A DNA stretch of 52,195 bases, taken from positions 1-52,195 of the forward strand of contig CALDYQ010000012.1 in the NCBI GenBank assembly GCA_937944385.1, given 5' to 3'. The position numbers were made by a program, and so were the translations under genes. The notes under the pieces are model-generated. The model did no database searches. It saw only the letters and a program-made list of their open reading frames with translations, and was not told the DNA's origin. The DNA comes from an uncultured Burkholderiales bacterium (GTDB lineage Bacteria; Pseudomonadota; Gammaproteobacteria; Burkholderiales; Casimicrobiaceae). This document shows, in pieces, positions 18,082 to 26,980 of the stretch (within the stretch, counting starts at the first letter, position 1; the number at the start of each line of letters is the position of its first letter).

Positions 18082-19374
18082 ATGCACGTGGTCGTGCTCG
18101 GCGCAGGGCTCATGGGCGTCACCTCCGCCCACGCGCTCTGGCGGGACGGGCATGAGGTCACGGTCGTCGAGCGCGCCCCCCGACCGGCCTCGGCGACGAG
18201 CCATGCGAACGCCGGCTTGATTGCCGCCTCGCGCGCGTTGCCGTGGCCCGCCCCAGGCGTCTGGCGCACCCTCGCGCGAGGCTTGGTCGAGCGCGATGCG
18301 CCATGGCGCATCGAGCGGGCCTTCGACAACGTCTTCGACCCCGCCTTCTGGCGCTGGGGGGCGCAGTTGCTCTCGCTATCGAATGTGGCCGACCACGACC
18401 GCCTCGCACGCGCGAAGCTCGCCTTTGCAGCCTATGGCCACCGTGCGCTCCGGGACCTGATCTCCGAGACGGGCATCGCCTGCGGCTATCGCGCCGAAGG
18501 GCTCGTCCATGTCTGCCGAAGCGCAAAGACGCTTGCCGCGGCCGAGGCCCGGTCTGCGTACGTGGCGCGACACGGCGTCCGGCTCGCCGTGATCACGGCC
18601 CGACAGGCCGCGCAGATCGAACCCGCGCTCGCGCCGGCCGTGGCCAAGGGGACGGTCATCGCAGCGAGCTATGCGCCGGAAGATGGCCAGGGGGATGCCC
18701 GCCGCTTCACGGAAGCACTGGCGCAATGGCTCGCCGACCGGGAGGTGATCTTTCGCTATGGCACGGCCGCGAGGGATCTTCGATCCCGGGGCGCGCGGAT
18801 CACGCACGTTGAATTGGATGACGGTACCGCCCTTACCTGCGATGCCGTGGTGGCCACCTTGGGTCCCTACGTCGGCCGCACGTTCGGCTCGACACTCGCG
18901 CAGGCGCTCGGGGAGACGCCGCCAATCCATCCGGTCAAGGGCTTCTCGATGACGGTGCCGGTGCGCGATCCGGCACGTGTACCGCGGCTTGGCGGCATCT
19001 GCGAGGACACGCTCGTGGCGTGGTGCCCGATCGAGGATGGCCGCTTCATACGCCTCACGACCGGGGCGATCTTCGGTGCGCGTGACGCGTCCTGGTCTGA
19101 CCGGGACTTCGAAGCGCACCGCCGTGCAGCCGAATCGCTCTGGCCGGGGCTTCTCGAGTGGGATTCACCCGCCGTCGAGCGCTGGGCCTGCCTGAGGCCG
19201 ATGACACCGTCGAGCCTTCCGTACATCGGTCAGGGAAGCTTCGAGAACCTCTGGTGGAACGCAGGTCAGGGTCACATCGGCTGGACGATGTGCGCAGGCT
19301 CGGCTAACGTGCTGGCCGACCTGATCGGCGGGCGGATGCCCCGTGTCCCGATCGACGACTTCGAGCGGCTTTGA
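18082..19374 (+). CDS. dadA: DadA-like FAD-dependent D-amino acid dehydrogenase
   Basis: 430 residues. The FAD-binding GAGLMG is at residues 7-12, with VVERAPRPASATSHANAG after the second strand, as in DadA. The C-terminal block WWNAGQGHIGWTMCAGSANVLADLIGGRMP is the typical DadA end. DadA oxidises D-amino acids, chiefly D-Ala, to keto acids at the membrane. No alanine racemase lies nearby, so a related amine oxidase is possible. It starts 10 bases after xth, and its 3' end overlaps the convergent LysR gene by 71 bases. Confidence 0.82.
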   Translation: MHVVVLGAGLMGVTSAHALWRDGHEVTVVERAPRPASATSHANAGLIAASRALPWPAPGVWRTLARGLVERDAPWRIERAFDNVFDPAFWRWGAQLLSLSNVADHDRLARAKLAFAAYGHRALRDLISETGIACGYRAEGLVHVCRSAKTLAAAEARSAYVARHGVRLAVITARQAAQIEPALAPAVAKGTVIAASYAPEDGQGDARRFTEALAQWLADREVIFRYGTAARDLRSRGARITHVELDDGTALTCDAVVATLGPYVGRTFGSTLAQALGETPPIHPVKGFSMTVPVRDPARVPRLGGICEDTLVAWCPIEDGRFIRLTTGAIFGARDASWSDRDFEAHRRAAESLWPGLLEWDSPAVERWACLRPMTPSSLPYIGQGSFENLWWNAGQGHIGWTMCAGSANVLADLIGGRMPRVPIDDFERL

Positions 19375-20311
19375 TCGATCCAACGACAGGGCTTGCCGAA
19401 TCCAAAGAAGCCGGTGGTCTGGCCCCGCGCAGCCGCTCCCGCCACCACGCAAGGGCACGGCCCGGCTGTCCGCCGCGACGGGCGGAGCGCCAACCGACAA
19501 GCAGATGTGCCGTCGGTTTGGCCTCATCCACCTCGCGCGCGATCAGCTCTCCGCGTGCAATGAGCGGCGCGGCGAGCCAGCGCGGGAGATAACCCACCCC
19601 CAGTCCGCGTCGCTGCAGTTCGAGTTTGGCCTCCATGGTGGGTACGACCAGCGTCGGTTGCCCAAGCAACAGGCCACTCGACTGCGCGGGTAGACGGCGT
19701 GAGCTGTCAGCGACGGCGATGGCCCGATGCGCGAGCCGCTCGGCGCTCGACAGAGGCTCGCGGGCTTGCGCGAGTGGATGATGGGGCGCGATCGCAAACA
19801 CGAACTCGACCTCGAACAGCGGTTGGATACTGATCGCGTGGGCCGAAGGCGGGTCCCCCGCCGCTCCGATCACGAGGTCGGCGCGGTCGTCGACGAGCGC
19901 GTCCCAGGTACCCCCCAAGGCTTCGCTGCCGATGCGCAACTGCGTTGGGCATCCGGCGGCGTCCCATGCGCCCAGGTGCTCGACCAGCCAATCGAACGGC
20001 AGGGTCGCATCGAGCGCAATCCGGAGCGTGGGCTCCCAGCCGCGCTCGGCCTGGCGCACCACCGCTTCGATGCGTGCTGCGTCCTCGAGCAGGAGGCGCC
20101 CCTCATCGAGTAGTACACGTCCGGCGGGGGTGAGCTGCGCACGATACCCGCGGCGATCGAAGACGAGTACATCGAGGTCCTCTTCGAGTTTGCGCACGGC
20201 GTAGGTGACCGCGGACGGCGCCTTGCCTAGACGCGCCGCGGCCCGGGTGAAACTGCCTTCGCGCGCGACGATCTGGATGAGTTCGAGTGCGTCGAGTGAC
20301 AATGCAGGCAT
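19304..20311 (-). CDS. LysR-family transcriptional regulator
   Basis: 335 residues. The winged helix-turn-helix is at about 5-64 (LELIQIVAREGSFTRAAARL, then SAVTYAVRKLEEDL) and a LysR substrate-binding domain at about 90-290. It is divergent from the pirin gene with a TTGA-N9-TCAA box between them, so it likely controls the pirin/flavodoxin pair and itself. About 40 basic, low-complexity residues at the C-terminus run past the expected end and over the tail of dadA, suggesting the ancestral stop was lost. Promoter-like elements abut the ATG, so TTG 20302 could be the true start. Confidence 0.88.
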   Translation of the reverse strand: MPALSLDALELIQIVAREGSFTRAAARLGKAPSAVTYAVRKLEEDLDVLVFDRRGYRAQLTPAGRVLLDEGRLLLEDAARIEAVVRQAERGWEPTLRIALDATLPFDWLVEHLGAWDAAGCPTQLRIGSEALGGTWDALVDDRADLVIGAAGDPPSAHAISIQPLFEVEFVFAIAPHHPLAQAREPLSSAERLAHRAIAVADSSRRLPAQSSGLLLGQPTLVVPTMEAKLELQRRGLGVGYLPRWLAAPLIARGELIAREVDEAKPTAHLLVGWRSARRGGQPGRALAWWRERLRGARPPASLDSASPVVGSIKAARSRRSGHGASARRSGRPAR

Positions 20312-20322
20312 ATTCTAAATTA

Positions 20323-20339
20323 TTGAACATCTTGCTCAA
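20323..20339. promoter_or_regulatory. Putative LysR operator with overlapping lysR promoter
   Basis: TTGA-N9-TCAA, a T-N11-A LysR box, lies 12 bases upstream of the lysR ATG. On the minus strand TTGAGC (20339-20334), 16 bases, TAGAAT (20317-20312) form a fair sigma-70 promoter that overlaps the box, consistent with autorepression. A perfect 10-base palindrome (CAAGCGCTTG, 20344-20353) follows and may be a second half-site. Confidence 0.5.
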
Positions 20340-20427
20340 ACGCCAAGCGCTTGCAAAGCCGCCGCTACGCCGAAAATTCGTGGGGTCGCCCGCTTGAGCG
20401 GAAACATCACCCGAAAAAGGTGTCCCC

Positions 20428-21141
20428 ATGATTGCCCTCAGAAAGTCGAACGAGCGCGGCCTGGCCGACCACGGCTGGCTCACGAGCCGATTCAGCTTCT
20501 CCTTCGCCGAGTACCAGGATCCCGAGCATGTGCACTTCGGGCCACTGCGCGTGATCAATGACGACTGGATCGCCCCGGGCATGGGCTTCGGCATGCATGG
20601 CCACCGTGATATGGAGATCTTGACCTACGTGCTCGAAGGTGCGGTGGCCCACAAGGATTCGATTGGCAATGCCTCGACCATCACGCCGGGCGAGGTGCAG
20701 CGCATGAGTGCAGGCCGGGGGATCCTGCACAGCGAATTCAATCCCTCTCCCGAAGCGAAGACGCACCTCCTGCAGATCTGGATCATTCCCGAGGCGGCGG
20801 GCGGCGCGCCGAGCTACGAGCAGAAGCGTTACGCCGATGACGAAAAGCGGGGCCGTCTGCGGCTCGTGGCCTCACGCGACGGGTCCGATGGCTCGGTCAA
20901 GGTAGAGCAGGATGTCCGCATGTACGCCGGGCTGTTCGATGGCGCGGAGACGGCGACGCTCGCACTTGCGCCGGGGCGGCTGGGGTATGTGCATGTGGCG
21001 CACGGCATGATCACGGTCAACGGGCAGCCGCTCGCCGAGGGCGACGCTGCAAAGCTCGACGGCGAGGCGGCCCTCACCCTCGCCGACGGCCAGGCGGCCG
21101 AGGTGCTCGTCTTCGATCTTCCGCCCTGGCGAACCCTCTGA
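20428..21141 (+). CDS. Pirin family protein
   Basis: 237 residues, a bicupin. The N-terminal cupin holds MHGHRDMEILTYVLEG and then MSAGRGILHSEFN, which carry the metal-binding His/His and His/Glu ligands of pirins. Bacterial pirins vary: some are quercetin 2,3-dioxygenases, others redox-linked regulators, so the reaction is not certain. The start has AAAAGG upstream. It is divergent from lysR, and a WrbA-like flavodoxin follows after 51 bases; this trio recurs in proteobacteria and suggests a response to quinones or electrophiles. Confidence 0.9.
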   Translation: MIALRKSNERGLADHGWLTSRFSFSFAEYQDPEHVHFGPLRVINDDWIAPGMGFGMHGHRDMEILTYVLEGAVAHKDSIGNASTITPGEVQRMSAGRGILHSEFNPSPEAKTHLLQIWIIPEAAGGAPSYEQKRYADDEKRGRLRLVASRDGSDGSVKVEQDVRMYAGLFDGAETATLALAPGRLGYVHVAHGMITVNGQPLAEGDAAKLDGEAALTLADGQAAEVLVFDLPPWRTL

Positions 21142-21192
21142 GCTGCCCAATCTCCAACGATTTCCCGGTCACCCTTCATCACACAGGAGAGC

Positions 21193-21762
21193 ATGATGTC
21201 TGTCGTCTCGATCGTTTATCACTCAGGCTACGGTCACACCCAGGCCGTCGCCGAAGCCGTTGCCGAGGGCGCCCGTGGTGTGTCCGGCACCACGGTCCAC
21301 CTGATCGCGGTAGCCGACGCCGAGCGCCACTGGGACACCCTCGCTGCATCCGATGCCATCGTCTTCGGCGCGCCGACCTACATGGGTGGCCCGTCCGCGC
21401 CGATGAAGGCGTGGATCGACACGACATCCAAAGTCTGGTTCACGCAGGGCTGGAAGGACAAGCTCGCGGGCGGCTTCACCGTCTCCGGGAGCTGGTACGG
21501 TGACAAGCAGCGCACGATCGACGCCTTCTACACGCTTGCGATGCAGCACGGCATGCTCTGGGTGTCCGCCGGTTTGATGCCCACGCACAATTCAAGCAGG
21601 CCGCCGACTGACGAGGATCTGAACCGCATCGGCAGCTACAGCGGTCTCATGGTTCAGGCGAACATCGATCAGGGCAAGGAAGGCATTCCGGCGACGGACT
21701 TTGCCACCGCACGCGCCTTTGGTGCGCGTGTAGCGAGCGCGGCCGCGCGCTGGGCTGCGTAG
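21193..21762 (+). CDS. WrbA-like flavodoxin / NAD(P)H:quinone oxidoreductase
   Basis: 189 residues with an FMN-binding flavodoxin-like fold. YHSGYGHTQAVAEAV is the phosphate-binding loop near the N-terminus, and FGAPTYMGGPSAPMKAW is the second FMN loop. Two ATGs are adjacent (21193, 21196); AGGAGA at 21185-21190 is better spaced for 21196. These enzymes reduce quinones by two electrons and avoid semiquinones. It follows the pirin gene on the same strand and is probably cotranscribed under LysR control. Confidence 0.87.
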   Translation: MMSVVSIVYHSGYGHTQAVAEAVAEGARGVSGTTVHLIAVADAERHWDTLAASDAIVFGAPTYMGGPSAPMKAWIDTTSKVWFTQGWKDKLAGGFTVSGSWYGDKQRTIDAFYTLAMQHGMLWVSAGLMPTHNSSRPPTDEDLNRIGSYSGLMVQANIDQGKEGIPATDFATARAFGARVASAAARWAA

Positions 21763-21907
21763 ACATCGGAGAGTTCTGGAACTGCGTCCCGAACGAGCCG
21801 TTGCGGCAGATTCGGTCCACTTCGGCCCACCGACGTCTTGACCTCGTCACCCTTCGACCGGAACAATCGCCAGACATCGCTTCGGTTGCGCTGGTCTTGG
21901 GGGAATC

Positions 21908-22510
21908 ATGGGGTTTAGCTGCTGTCTTTGGTGGTTTTTGTGTGGTGCCTTGCTCGGGTGGTTGCTTTGCTGGCTGCTCAACCGGAATCGGTGGCGGCAC
22001 GACGCCGGGCACGCGGCGAGCCAGACTCGGTCGTCGCAATCGGCGCCGAGTGCGTCTCAACCGATGGGGCTCGCGGATGAAATGCCGACGGCAGTGATCC
22101 GCGCAGAAACCCCGGCGCCTTTGAGTGCTGCTCCGGGCGGTGCGTCGGGCCCTGCTTCGGGCCTTGCCTCGGGCGCTGCCGCAGCCGCCCTCGCCGCGGG
22201 CATCACGAAGCGGCTCAAGACGCCCGACGGCCGCGACAACTTCGAAATCATTGAAGGCATTGGCCCCAAGATCAATTCCTTGCTGCACGCGGCAGGAATC
22301 CACACGTTCGAGAAGCTGGCCGAAACGGAGCTCTCAGCGCTTGCAAAGATTCTCGATGCCGCGGGCCCAAACTTCCGGCTTGCCAATCCGGAGACCTGGG
22401 CGCAGCAAGCCGGGCTCTGTGCCCGCGGTGAATGGGAGGCGCTCAAGCGGCTGCAGGATGAGCTCGTGGCTGGGGTGCGCATGAAACCGGACCCGACGGA
22501 CAACGCCTGA
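21908..22510 (+). CDS. Membrane-anchored helix-hairpin-helix protein
   Basis: 200 residues. A Cys/Trp/Leu-rich membrane segment lies at about 3-24. Then come a low-complexity Ala/Ser/Pro linker (about 35-95) and a C-terminal helix-hairpin-helix-like domain (DNFEIIEGIGPKINSLLHAAG, shown in part, and EKLAETELSALAKIL), similar to the DUF4332 / ribosomal-L21-like class. The start has GGGGGA upstream. Such proteins often sit before OmpA-like genes, as here (20 bases). The function is unknown; DNA binding is possible but unproven. Confidence 0.72.
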   Translation: MGFSCCLWWFLCGALLGWLLCWLLNRNRWRHDAGHAASQTRSSQSAPSASQPMGLADEMPTAVIRAETPAPLSAAPGGASGPASGLASGAAAAALAAGITKRLKTPDGRDNFEIIEGIGPKINSLLHAAGIHTFEKLAETELSALAKILDAAGPNFRLANPETWAQQAGLCARGEWEALKRLQDELVAGVRMKPDPTDNA

Positions 22511-22530
22511 GTGGGCAGGGAGAATCGATC

Positions 22531-23381
22531 GTGAACGTTCCGGTCAAGGCCGACGGCGACACCGGCCGTGTGGATCGCCTGAATCTGTGGGCGGCGCTCT
22601 TCATGGCGCTGATCCTTGTCCTGCTTTGGCTATTCGGGCGCGGGCCGACGGCGGCGTGTTGCGTCGCATCCGGTGCTGGGGTGGTGCGGCTGCGACCGCC
22701 GCGGCTACGACATCAGCCGTTCAAGGGGCGCCCGCGATAGCGGCGAGCGCGCTGGAGGTCGCGCTGGGTGCGGACGGTGAGCTCGTCCTGCGCGGCACCG
22801 TGGCGGACGAGGCGACGCGTCGTGCGCTGGTCGAGGCAGCTCAGGCGCATCATGGTGCCTCGAAGGTCATCGACGAGCTCCGCATTGGCGCCCCGAGCGC
22901 TCAGTCGCTCCGTCTGACGGGCGAGGTGACCGATGCCGCCGCACGCACGGCCTGGGGCGAAGTGTTCTCCGCAGCGCTTGCTGCACGTTCGCCCGCGTGG
23001 TCGATCGACAATGCGCTGACGGTCAAGGGTCTGCCGGTGGAAACGACGCCGGCACCGGCACCAGCGCCCGCACCCAAGGCCATCGTCTACTTCAGCACTG
23101 GCAAAGCAGATATCTCGGCCGAAGCGCGCGAACAGGTCGCTGAGGTGATTGCCTATCTGAAAGCAAATCCAGAGCGCAAGGCAGTCCTCTCGGGTTTTCA
23201 CGATCCCCGTGGTAACAAGGTGGCCAACGAAGCGCTGGCCAAGAGCCGCGCAAAGAGCGTGCGTGAGCTGCTCCGCGCAGCCGGCATCGAGGAGGCGCGG
23301 ATCGAGCTGCGTAAGCCAGTCGAGACCACCGGGGACGGGTCGCTGGCCGAGGCGAGACGGGTCGAGCTGAGCGTCGAGTAG
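22531..23381 (+). pseudogene. OmpA-family protein with BON-like region, frameshifted (or sequencing error)
   Basis: A GTG at 22531 with GGGAG upstream starts a frame with a good membrane anchor (LNLWAALFMALILVLLWLFG, residues 17-36), but it ends at 22740. The OmpA part is in another frame, open to 23381. It has a BON-like segment (LEVALGADGELVLRGTV), a Pro/Ala linker and an OmpA domain (IVYFSTGKADIS to the RRVELSVE end). One extra G in the GGGG run at 22678-22681 would join them smoothly. So this is one gene with a one-base loss, a sequencing error or, less likely, a programmed -1 shift. Intact homologues bind peptidoglycan from the envelope. Confidence 0.7.
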
Positions 23382-23443
23382 TCGTTGCCTTCTCGCGTGG
23401 CGCGGTTCGCGCGCGAACGCGTCCGAGGTTGCGTGTGCGCGGC

Positions 23444-23449
23444 TATACT
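23444..23449 (+). promoter_or_regulatory. -10 box of kdsD, implying a leaderless mRNA
   Basis: TATACT lies seven bases before the kdsD ATG (23457), so transcription would start at or next to the ATG. There is no ribosome site before the ATG. The -35 position (about 23421-23426) is a poor match. Confidence 0.4.
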
Positions 23450-23456
23450 GCCTCGC

Positions 23457-24440
23457 ATGAAAATTGCAGTCGATTCTGTCGCCGTCTTGCGACGCGGTCG
23501 GGCGGTACTGGCCACCGAAGCGGCCGCAATCGCGGCGCTCGAAGCGCGCCTGGGTGAGGCTTTCGTCACCGCGGTCGACTGCATTTTGAACGCCCCCGGG
23601 CGGGTCGTGGTCACCGGAATCGGCAAGAGCGGCCATGTGGGCCGCAAGCTCGCCGCGACGCTCGCATCGACCGGCACCCCCGCGTTTTTCGTGCATCCCG
23701 CCGAGGCGAGCCATGGCGATCTCGGCATGATCACCAGCGAGGACGTCGTGATCGCGCTGTCGAATTCAGGCGAGGTGGCCGAGCTGTCCGCCCTCATCGT
23801 GCCCCTGAAGCGGGTGGGCGCGAAGCTCATCGCAATCACTGGCAACGAGCACTCGACCCTCGCGCGAGAAAGCGACGTCGCGCTCGATGCGCGCGTGGCC
23901 GAGGAAGCGTGCCCGCTCGGGCTCGCCCCAACGGCCAGCACGGCTGCCGCGATGGCGCTCGGGGATGCGCTCGCGATGGCGCTGCTCGAGGCACGCGGAT
24001 TCACGGCCGAGGATTTCGCGCGTTCGCATCCGGGCGGCTCGCTCGGTCGGCGGCTCGTCACCCATGTGCGTGACGTCATGCGCACCGGGGCTGCCTTGCC
24101 GACGGTCGGGCCGGAGGCCAGCGTGGCGGATGCGCTGTTCGAGATCACCGGCAAGGGTATGGGGATGGTGGCCATCGTCGCCGCGGACGGGCGTCTGCTG
24201 GGCCTGTTCACCGATGGAGACCTGCGGCGGGCGCTGCCGCGGCTGAGCGATTTCTCTGCCGCCCGCGTGGCCGATCACATGACGCGCGAGCCGCTCACCA
24301 TCGCAGCCGATGTACTTGCAGTGGACGCGCTGACTCTCATGGAGAGTGAACGCAAGAATCTTCTTCTCGTCGTCGACGATGGGGGTCGGCTCGTGGGCGC
24401 GCTCAACATGCACGACTTGCTTGCCGCCAAGGTGGTCTAA
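23457..24440 (+). CDS. kdsD: D-arabinose-5-phosphate isomerase KdsD
   Basis: 327 residues from ATG 23457; the frame extends to 23385, but those residues are not family-like. An N-terminal SIS domain (VVVTGIGKSGHVGRKLAATL, then IALSNSGEV) precedes two CBS domains (VMRTGAALP and HMTREPLTI). It converts ribulose-5-P to arabinose-5-P, the first step of Kdo synthesis for LPS inner core. kdsC follows 4 bases after its stop, and the lpt genes complete the unit. Confidence 0.93.
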   Translation: MKIAVDSVAVLRRGRAVLATEAAAIAALEARLGEAFVTAVDCILNAPGRVVVTGIGKSGHVGRKLAATLASTGTPAFFVHPAEASHGDLGMITSEDVVIALSNSGEVAELSALIVPLKRVGAKLIAITGNEHSTLARESDVALDARVAEEACPLGLAPTASTAAAMALGDALAMALLEARGFTAEDFARSHPGGSLGRRLVTHVRDVMRTGAALPTVGPEASVADALFEITGKGMGMVAIVAADGRLLGLFTDGDLRRALPRLSDFSAARVADHMTREPLTIAADVLAVDALTLMESERKNLLLVVDDGGRLVGALNMHDLLAAKVV

Positions 24441-24444
24441 GCCC

Positions 24445-24984
24445 ATGGCCCGCGCACCCACCGTCGCCGAACGCATGAGCACGATCCGCGCACTCGTCTG
24501 CGACGTGGATGGTGTGCTGACGGACGGCCGTCTGCACTACCTTGGGGATCAGGAGATCAAGAGTTTCTCGGTAGCCGATGGCTTTGGCTTCACGCTTGCC
24601 CGGCAGGCCGACTGGAAGCTCGCGCTGGTGACCGCGCGCGGCGGGTCCGCGGTCGAGCGGCGGGCACGCGAGCTCGGGCTCGAACTGGTGACCGGCGAGC
24701 GCGATAAGGCACGGGCCCTGCGCACGCTGGTGGAGCATTGGCAGCTACCGCTCGCGAGTGTGGCCTATGTCGGTGACGACTGGCTGGATCTGCCGGCGAT
24801 GGCGATCGCGGGGCTTGCGGCCACGGTGCCCAACGCGGCGGCCGCCGTGCGGCAGCGGGCGCACTGGCTCGCGAGCGTGGGCGGCGGCGAGGGGGCAGTG
24901 CGCGAACTGATCGAGGCCATTCTTCGTGTGCAAGGGCGGCTCGATGGCCTTCTGACCGCCTATCTCGAAGGACGGGGTGCGTGA
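24445..24984 (+). CDS. kdsC: 3-deoxy-D-manno-octulosonate-8-phosphate phosphatase KdsC
   Basis: 179 residues from ATG 24445. It is a C0-type HAD phosphatase with no cap: DVDGVLTDG places the nucleophile Asp20 and acid/base Asp22; TARGG and GDDWLDLPAM are the second and last HAD motifs. It removes phosphate from Kdo-8-P. The gene shares a base with lptC (TGATG). An in-frame extension to 24346 overlaps kdsD and is not family-like. Confidence 0.93.
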   Translation: MARAPTVAERMSTIRALVCDVDGVLTDGRLHYLGDQEIKSFSVADGFGFTLARQADWKLALVTARGGSAVERRARELGLELVTGERDKARALRTLVEHWQLPLASVAYVGDDWLDLPAMAIAGLAATVPNAAAAVRQRAHWLASVGGGEGAVRELIEAILRVQGRLDGLLTAYLEGRGA

Positions 24985-25622
24985 TGTTCGGCCATCTTTC
25001 GCGCCGCAGCCAGGACCGTCTTGCCGCGCTCTTCCCGCTTGCGGCGGTCGCATTCTTCGCCGCCTTGTCCTTCTGGCTCGATGCACGTATCGCTGCGAGC
25101 GTTCGGCCGGCCAAGGCCTCACCCGGCGCACCAGAGCAATTCATGGAGGGCTTCCGGGTAGATCGCACGGTGATCATCGCGCGTGGTCAGGACGGCTCGG
25201 CCCCGGTGCAGGACGCCATGACCGGCGCGCGGGCAGACTTCTTCCCGGGGGCGTCGAAGACGGTGGTGACCTCACCGACGTTTCAGAGTGATGTACCCGG
25301 CAAGCCGCGGCTTTACGTGTCTGCGGCACGGGCTACGATCGAGAGCGCGGCGCCGAAAGGCGGTGAGATCGAGCGCATCCTGTTCGCGGGCGGCGTGACC
25401 CTCCTTCAGGCGGCGACCAAGCGGCGCGATGCGGTGCGCTTCGAAACCGAAGCGATCACCGTCCTGCCGAAGACGCAGGAGGCGATGACCGACCGACCCA
25501 CGCGCACCGTGAGCGGTGACCGCGTGGTGATCACCCAAGGGCTGCACCTCGACCGTGAACTGCGCACGGGCAGCACCTCGCGGGGCTTTCAGCTGGAGCT
25601 CAATCCGAAGGAGAAGCAATGA
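24984..25622 (+). CDS. lptC: LPS export periplasmic membrane protein LptC
   Basis: 212 residues from ATG 24984; a GTG three bases earlier is possible. One N-terminal membrane anchor (about 16-33) is followed by an LptC beta-jellyroll (MEGFRVDRTVIIARGQDG through SGDRVVITQGLHLDRE). LptC takes LPS from the LptB2FG extractor and hands it to LptA. lptF and lptG are not in the window. It overlaps lptA by an ATGA junction. Confidence 0.88.
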   Translation: MFGHLSRRSQDRLAALFPLAAVAFFAALSFWLDARIAASVRPAKASPGAPEQFMEGFRVDRTVIIARGQDGSAPVQDAMTGARADFFPGASKTVVTSPTFQSDVPGKPRLYVSAARATIESAAPKGGEIERILFAGGVTLLQAATKRRDAVRFETEAITVLPKTQEAMTDRPTRTVSGDRVVITQGLHLDRELRTGSTSRGFQLELNPKEKQ

Positions 25623-26278
25623 AACCGCTGCCTCGCGCAGCCTGTCCCTGGGCTGCCATGCTGGCCATCGGACTCATGACGCTCGGCACCGTCGCCGACG
25701 TGCAGGCCGAGCGCGCCGACCGTCGGCAGAAGGTCGTGATCACCGGGCTCGACTTCAACGGGGATGCGGCCCAGGGGACCTACCGCTTGCGCAACAACGT
25801 GGTCATCACCCAGGGCACGCTGCGCATCACTGCAGACCAGGCCGACGTGAAGACGCGTGCGGATGAGCACTTCTCTGCCGTGCTTACCGCGAAGCCCGTG
25901 TGCTTTCGGGAACGCACCGAAAAAGGCGACTGGGCGCAGGGCGTGGCCGACCGGGTCGAGTACGACAGCAAGGACGGCGTGGTCGAGCTCTTCGGCAACG
26001 CGATCCTGTTCGTGGGCGAAGACGAGATCCGTGCCAACTACATCATCTACAACACGCAAAGCGGCACCTTCGAAGGACGCGAGAGCAAGACGCGAGCCGG
26101 TGCAGGCGGCACCGATGCGACCGCGGGCAAGGGTGTGACTTTCATCCTGCAACCGCGCGAGAGCGCGGCTCCTGCAAGCGGACCCAGCGCCGACGGCAAG
26201 ACCTCGGCGAAGTCTGCGCCCGTGAAACAGGCCCAACCCCCCAAGCGCAATGAGCCAGCTTTCAGCCGTTGCGCTTAA
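25619..26278 (+). CDS. lptA: LPS transport periplasmic protein LptA
   Basis: 219 residues with a signal peptide (about 1-30, ending VQAERA). The OstA-like domain (about 38-165) is recognisable by [21 protein letters not shown] and [15 protein letters not shown]. LptA monomers form the bridge that carries LPS to LptD. The tail (about 180-219) is Ala/Ser/Lys/Pro-rich and probably disordered. Its 3' end overlaps lptB by 29 bases, so the lptB ribosome site lies inside lptA. Confidence 0.92.
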   Translation: MKPLPRAACPWAAMLAIGLMTLGTVADVQAERADRRQKVVITGLDFNGDAAQGTYRLRNNVVITQGTLRITADQADVKTRADEHFSAVLTAKPVCFRERTEKGDWAQGVADRVEYDSKDGVVELFGNAILFVGEDEIRANYIIYNTQSGTFEGRESKTRAGAGGTDATAGKGVTFILQPRESAAPASGPSADGKTSAKSAPVKQAQPPKRNEPAFSRCA

Positions 26279-26972
26279 AAAGCGCTACAAGGCGCGCACT
26301 GTCGTCCACGACGTCTCGCTCAAGGTCGATTCGGGTGAGGTGGTCGGCCTGCTTGGGCCCAACGGCGCGGGCAAGACGACCTGCTTCTACATGATCGTCG
26401 GGCTCGTCGCCGCCGACGGCGGCGTGATCACGCTCGACGGCCATGAGCTCACCCACCTGCCGATCCATCGCCGGGCGCGGCTTGGGCTCTCCTACCTGCC
26501 GCAGGAGGCGAGCATCTTCCGAAAGCTCACCGCAGGTGAGAACGTGCGTGCCATCCTCGAATTGCGCGAGCGGGATGAATCGGTCATCGATCGCGAACTC
26601 GATGCGCTGCTCGAAGACCTGCACATCGCGCACCTGAAGGATTCACCTGCGATCGCGCTCTCCGGCGGCGAGCGGCGGCGGCTCGAGATCGCCCGCGCGC
26701 TCGCCTCGCGTCCGCGCTTCATCCTGCTCGACGAGCCCTTCGCCGGCGTCGATCCGATCGCAGTCATCGAGATCCAGCGTATCGTGCGCTTCCTGCGCGA
26801 GCGCGGCATCGGCGTGCTGATCACCGACCACAATGTGCGCGAGACCCTCGGCATCTGCGACCGCGCCTACATCATCAGCGATGGGCGCGTGCTGGCCGAT
26901 GGGCCGCCCGATGCCATCATCGGCAACGAGTCGGTACGTAAGGTCTATCTGGGCGAGCACTTCCGCCTCTAG
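26250..26972 (+). CDS. lptB: LPS export ABC transporter ATP-binding protein LptB
   Basis: 240 residues, the normal length. Walker A GPNGAGKT is at residues 36-43, signature LSGGERRR, Walker [14 protein letters not shown], and the H-loop His is in [10 protein letters not shown]. It powers LPS extraction from the inner membrane with LptF and LptG. rpoN follows after 8 bases, the conserved lptB-rpoN order. Confidence 0.95.
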   Translation: MSQLSAVALKKRYKARTVVHDVSLKVDSGEVVGLLGPNGAGKTTCFYMIVGLVAADGGVITLDGHELTHLPIHRRARLGLSYLPQEASIFRKLTAGENVRAILELRERDESVIDRELDALLEDLHIAHLKDSPAIALSGGERRRLEIARALASRPRFILLDEPFAGVDPIAVIEIQRIVRFLRERGIGVLITDHNVRETLGICDRAYIISDGRVLADGPPDAIIGNESVRKVYLGEHFRL

Positions 26973-26980
26973 GTCGTGCG

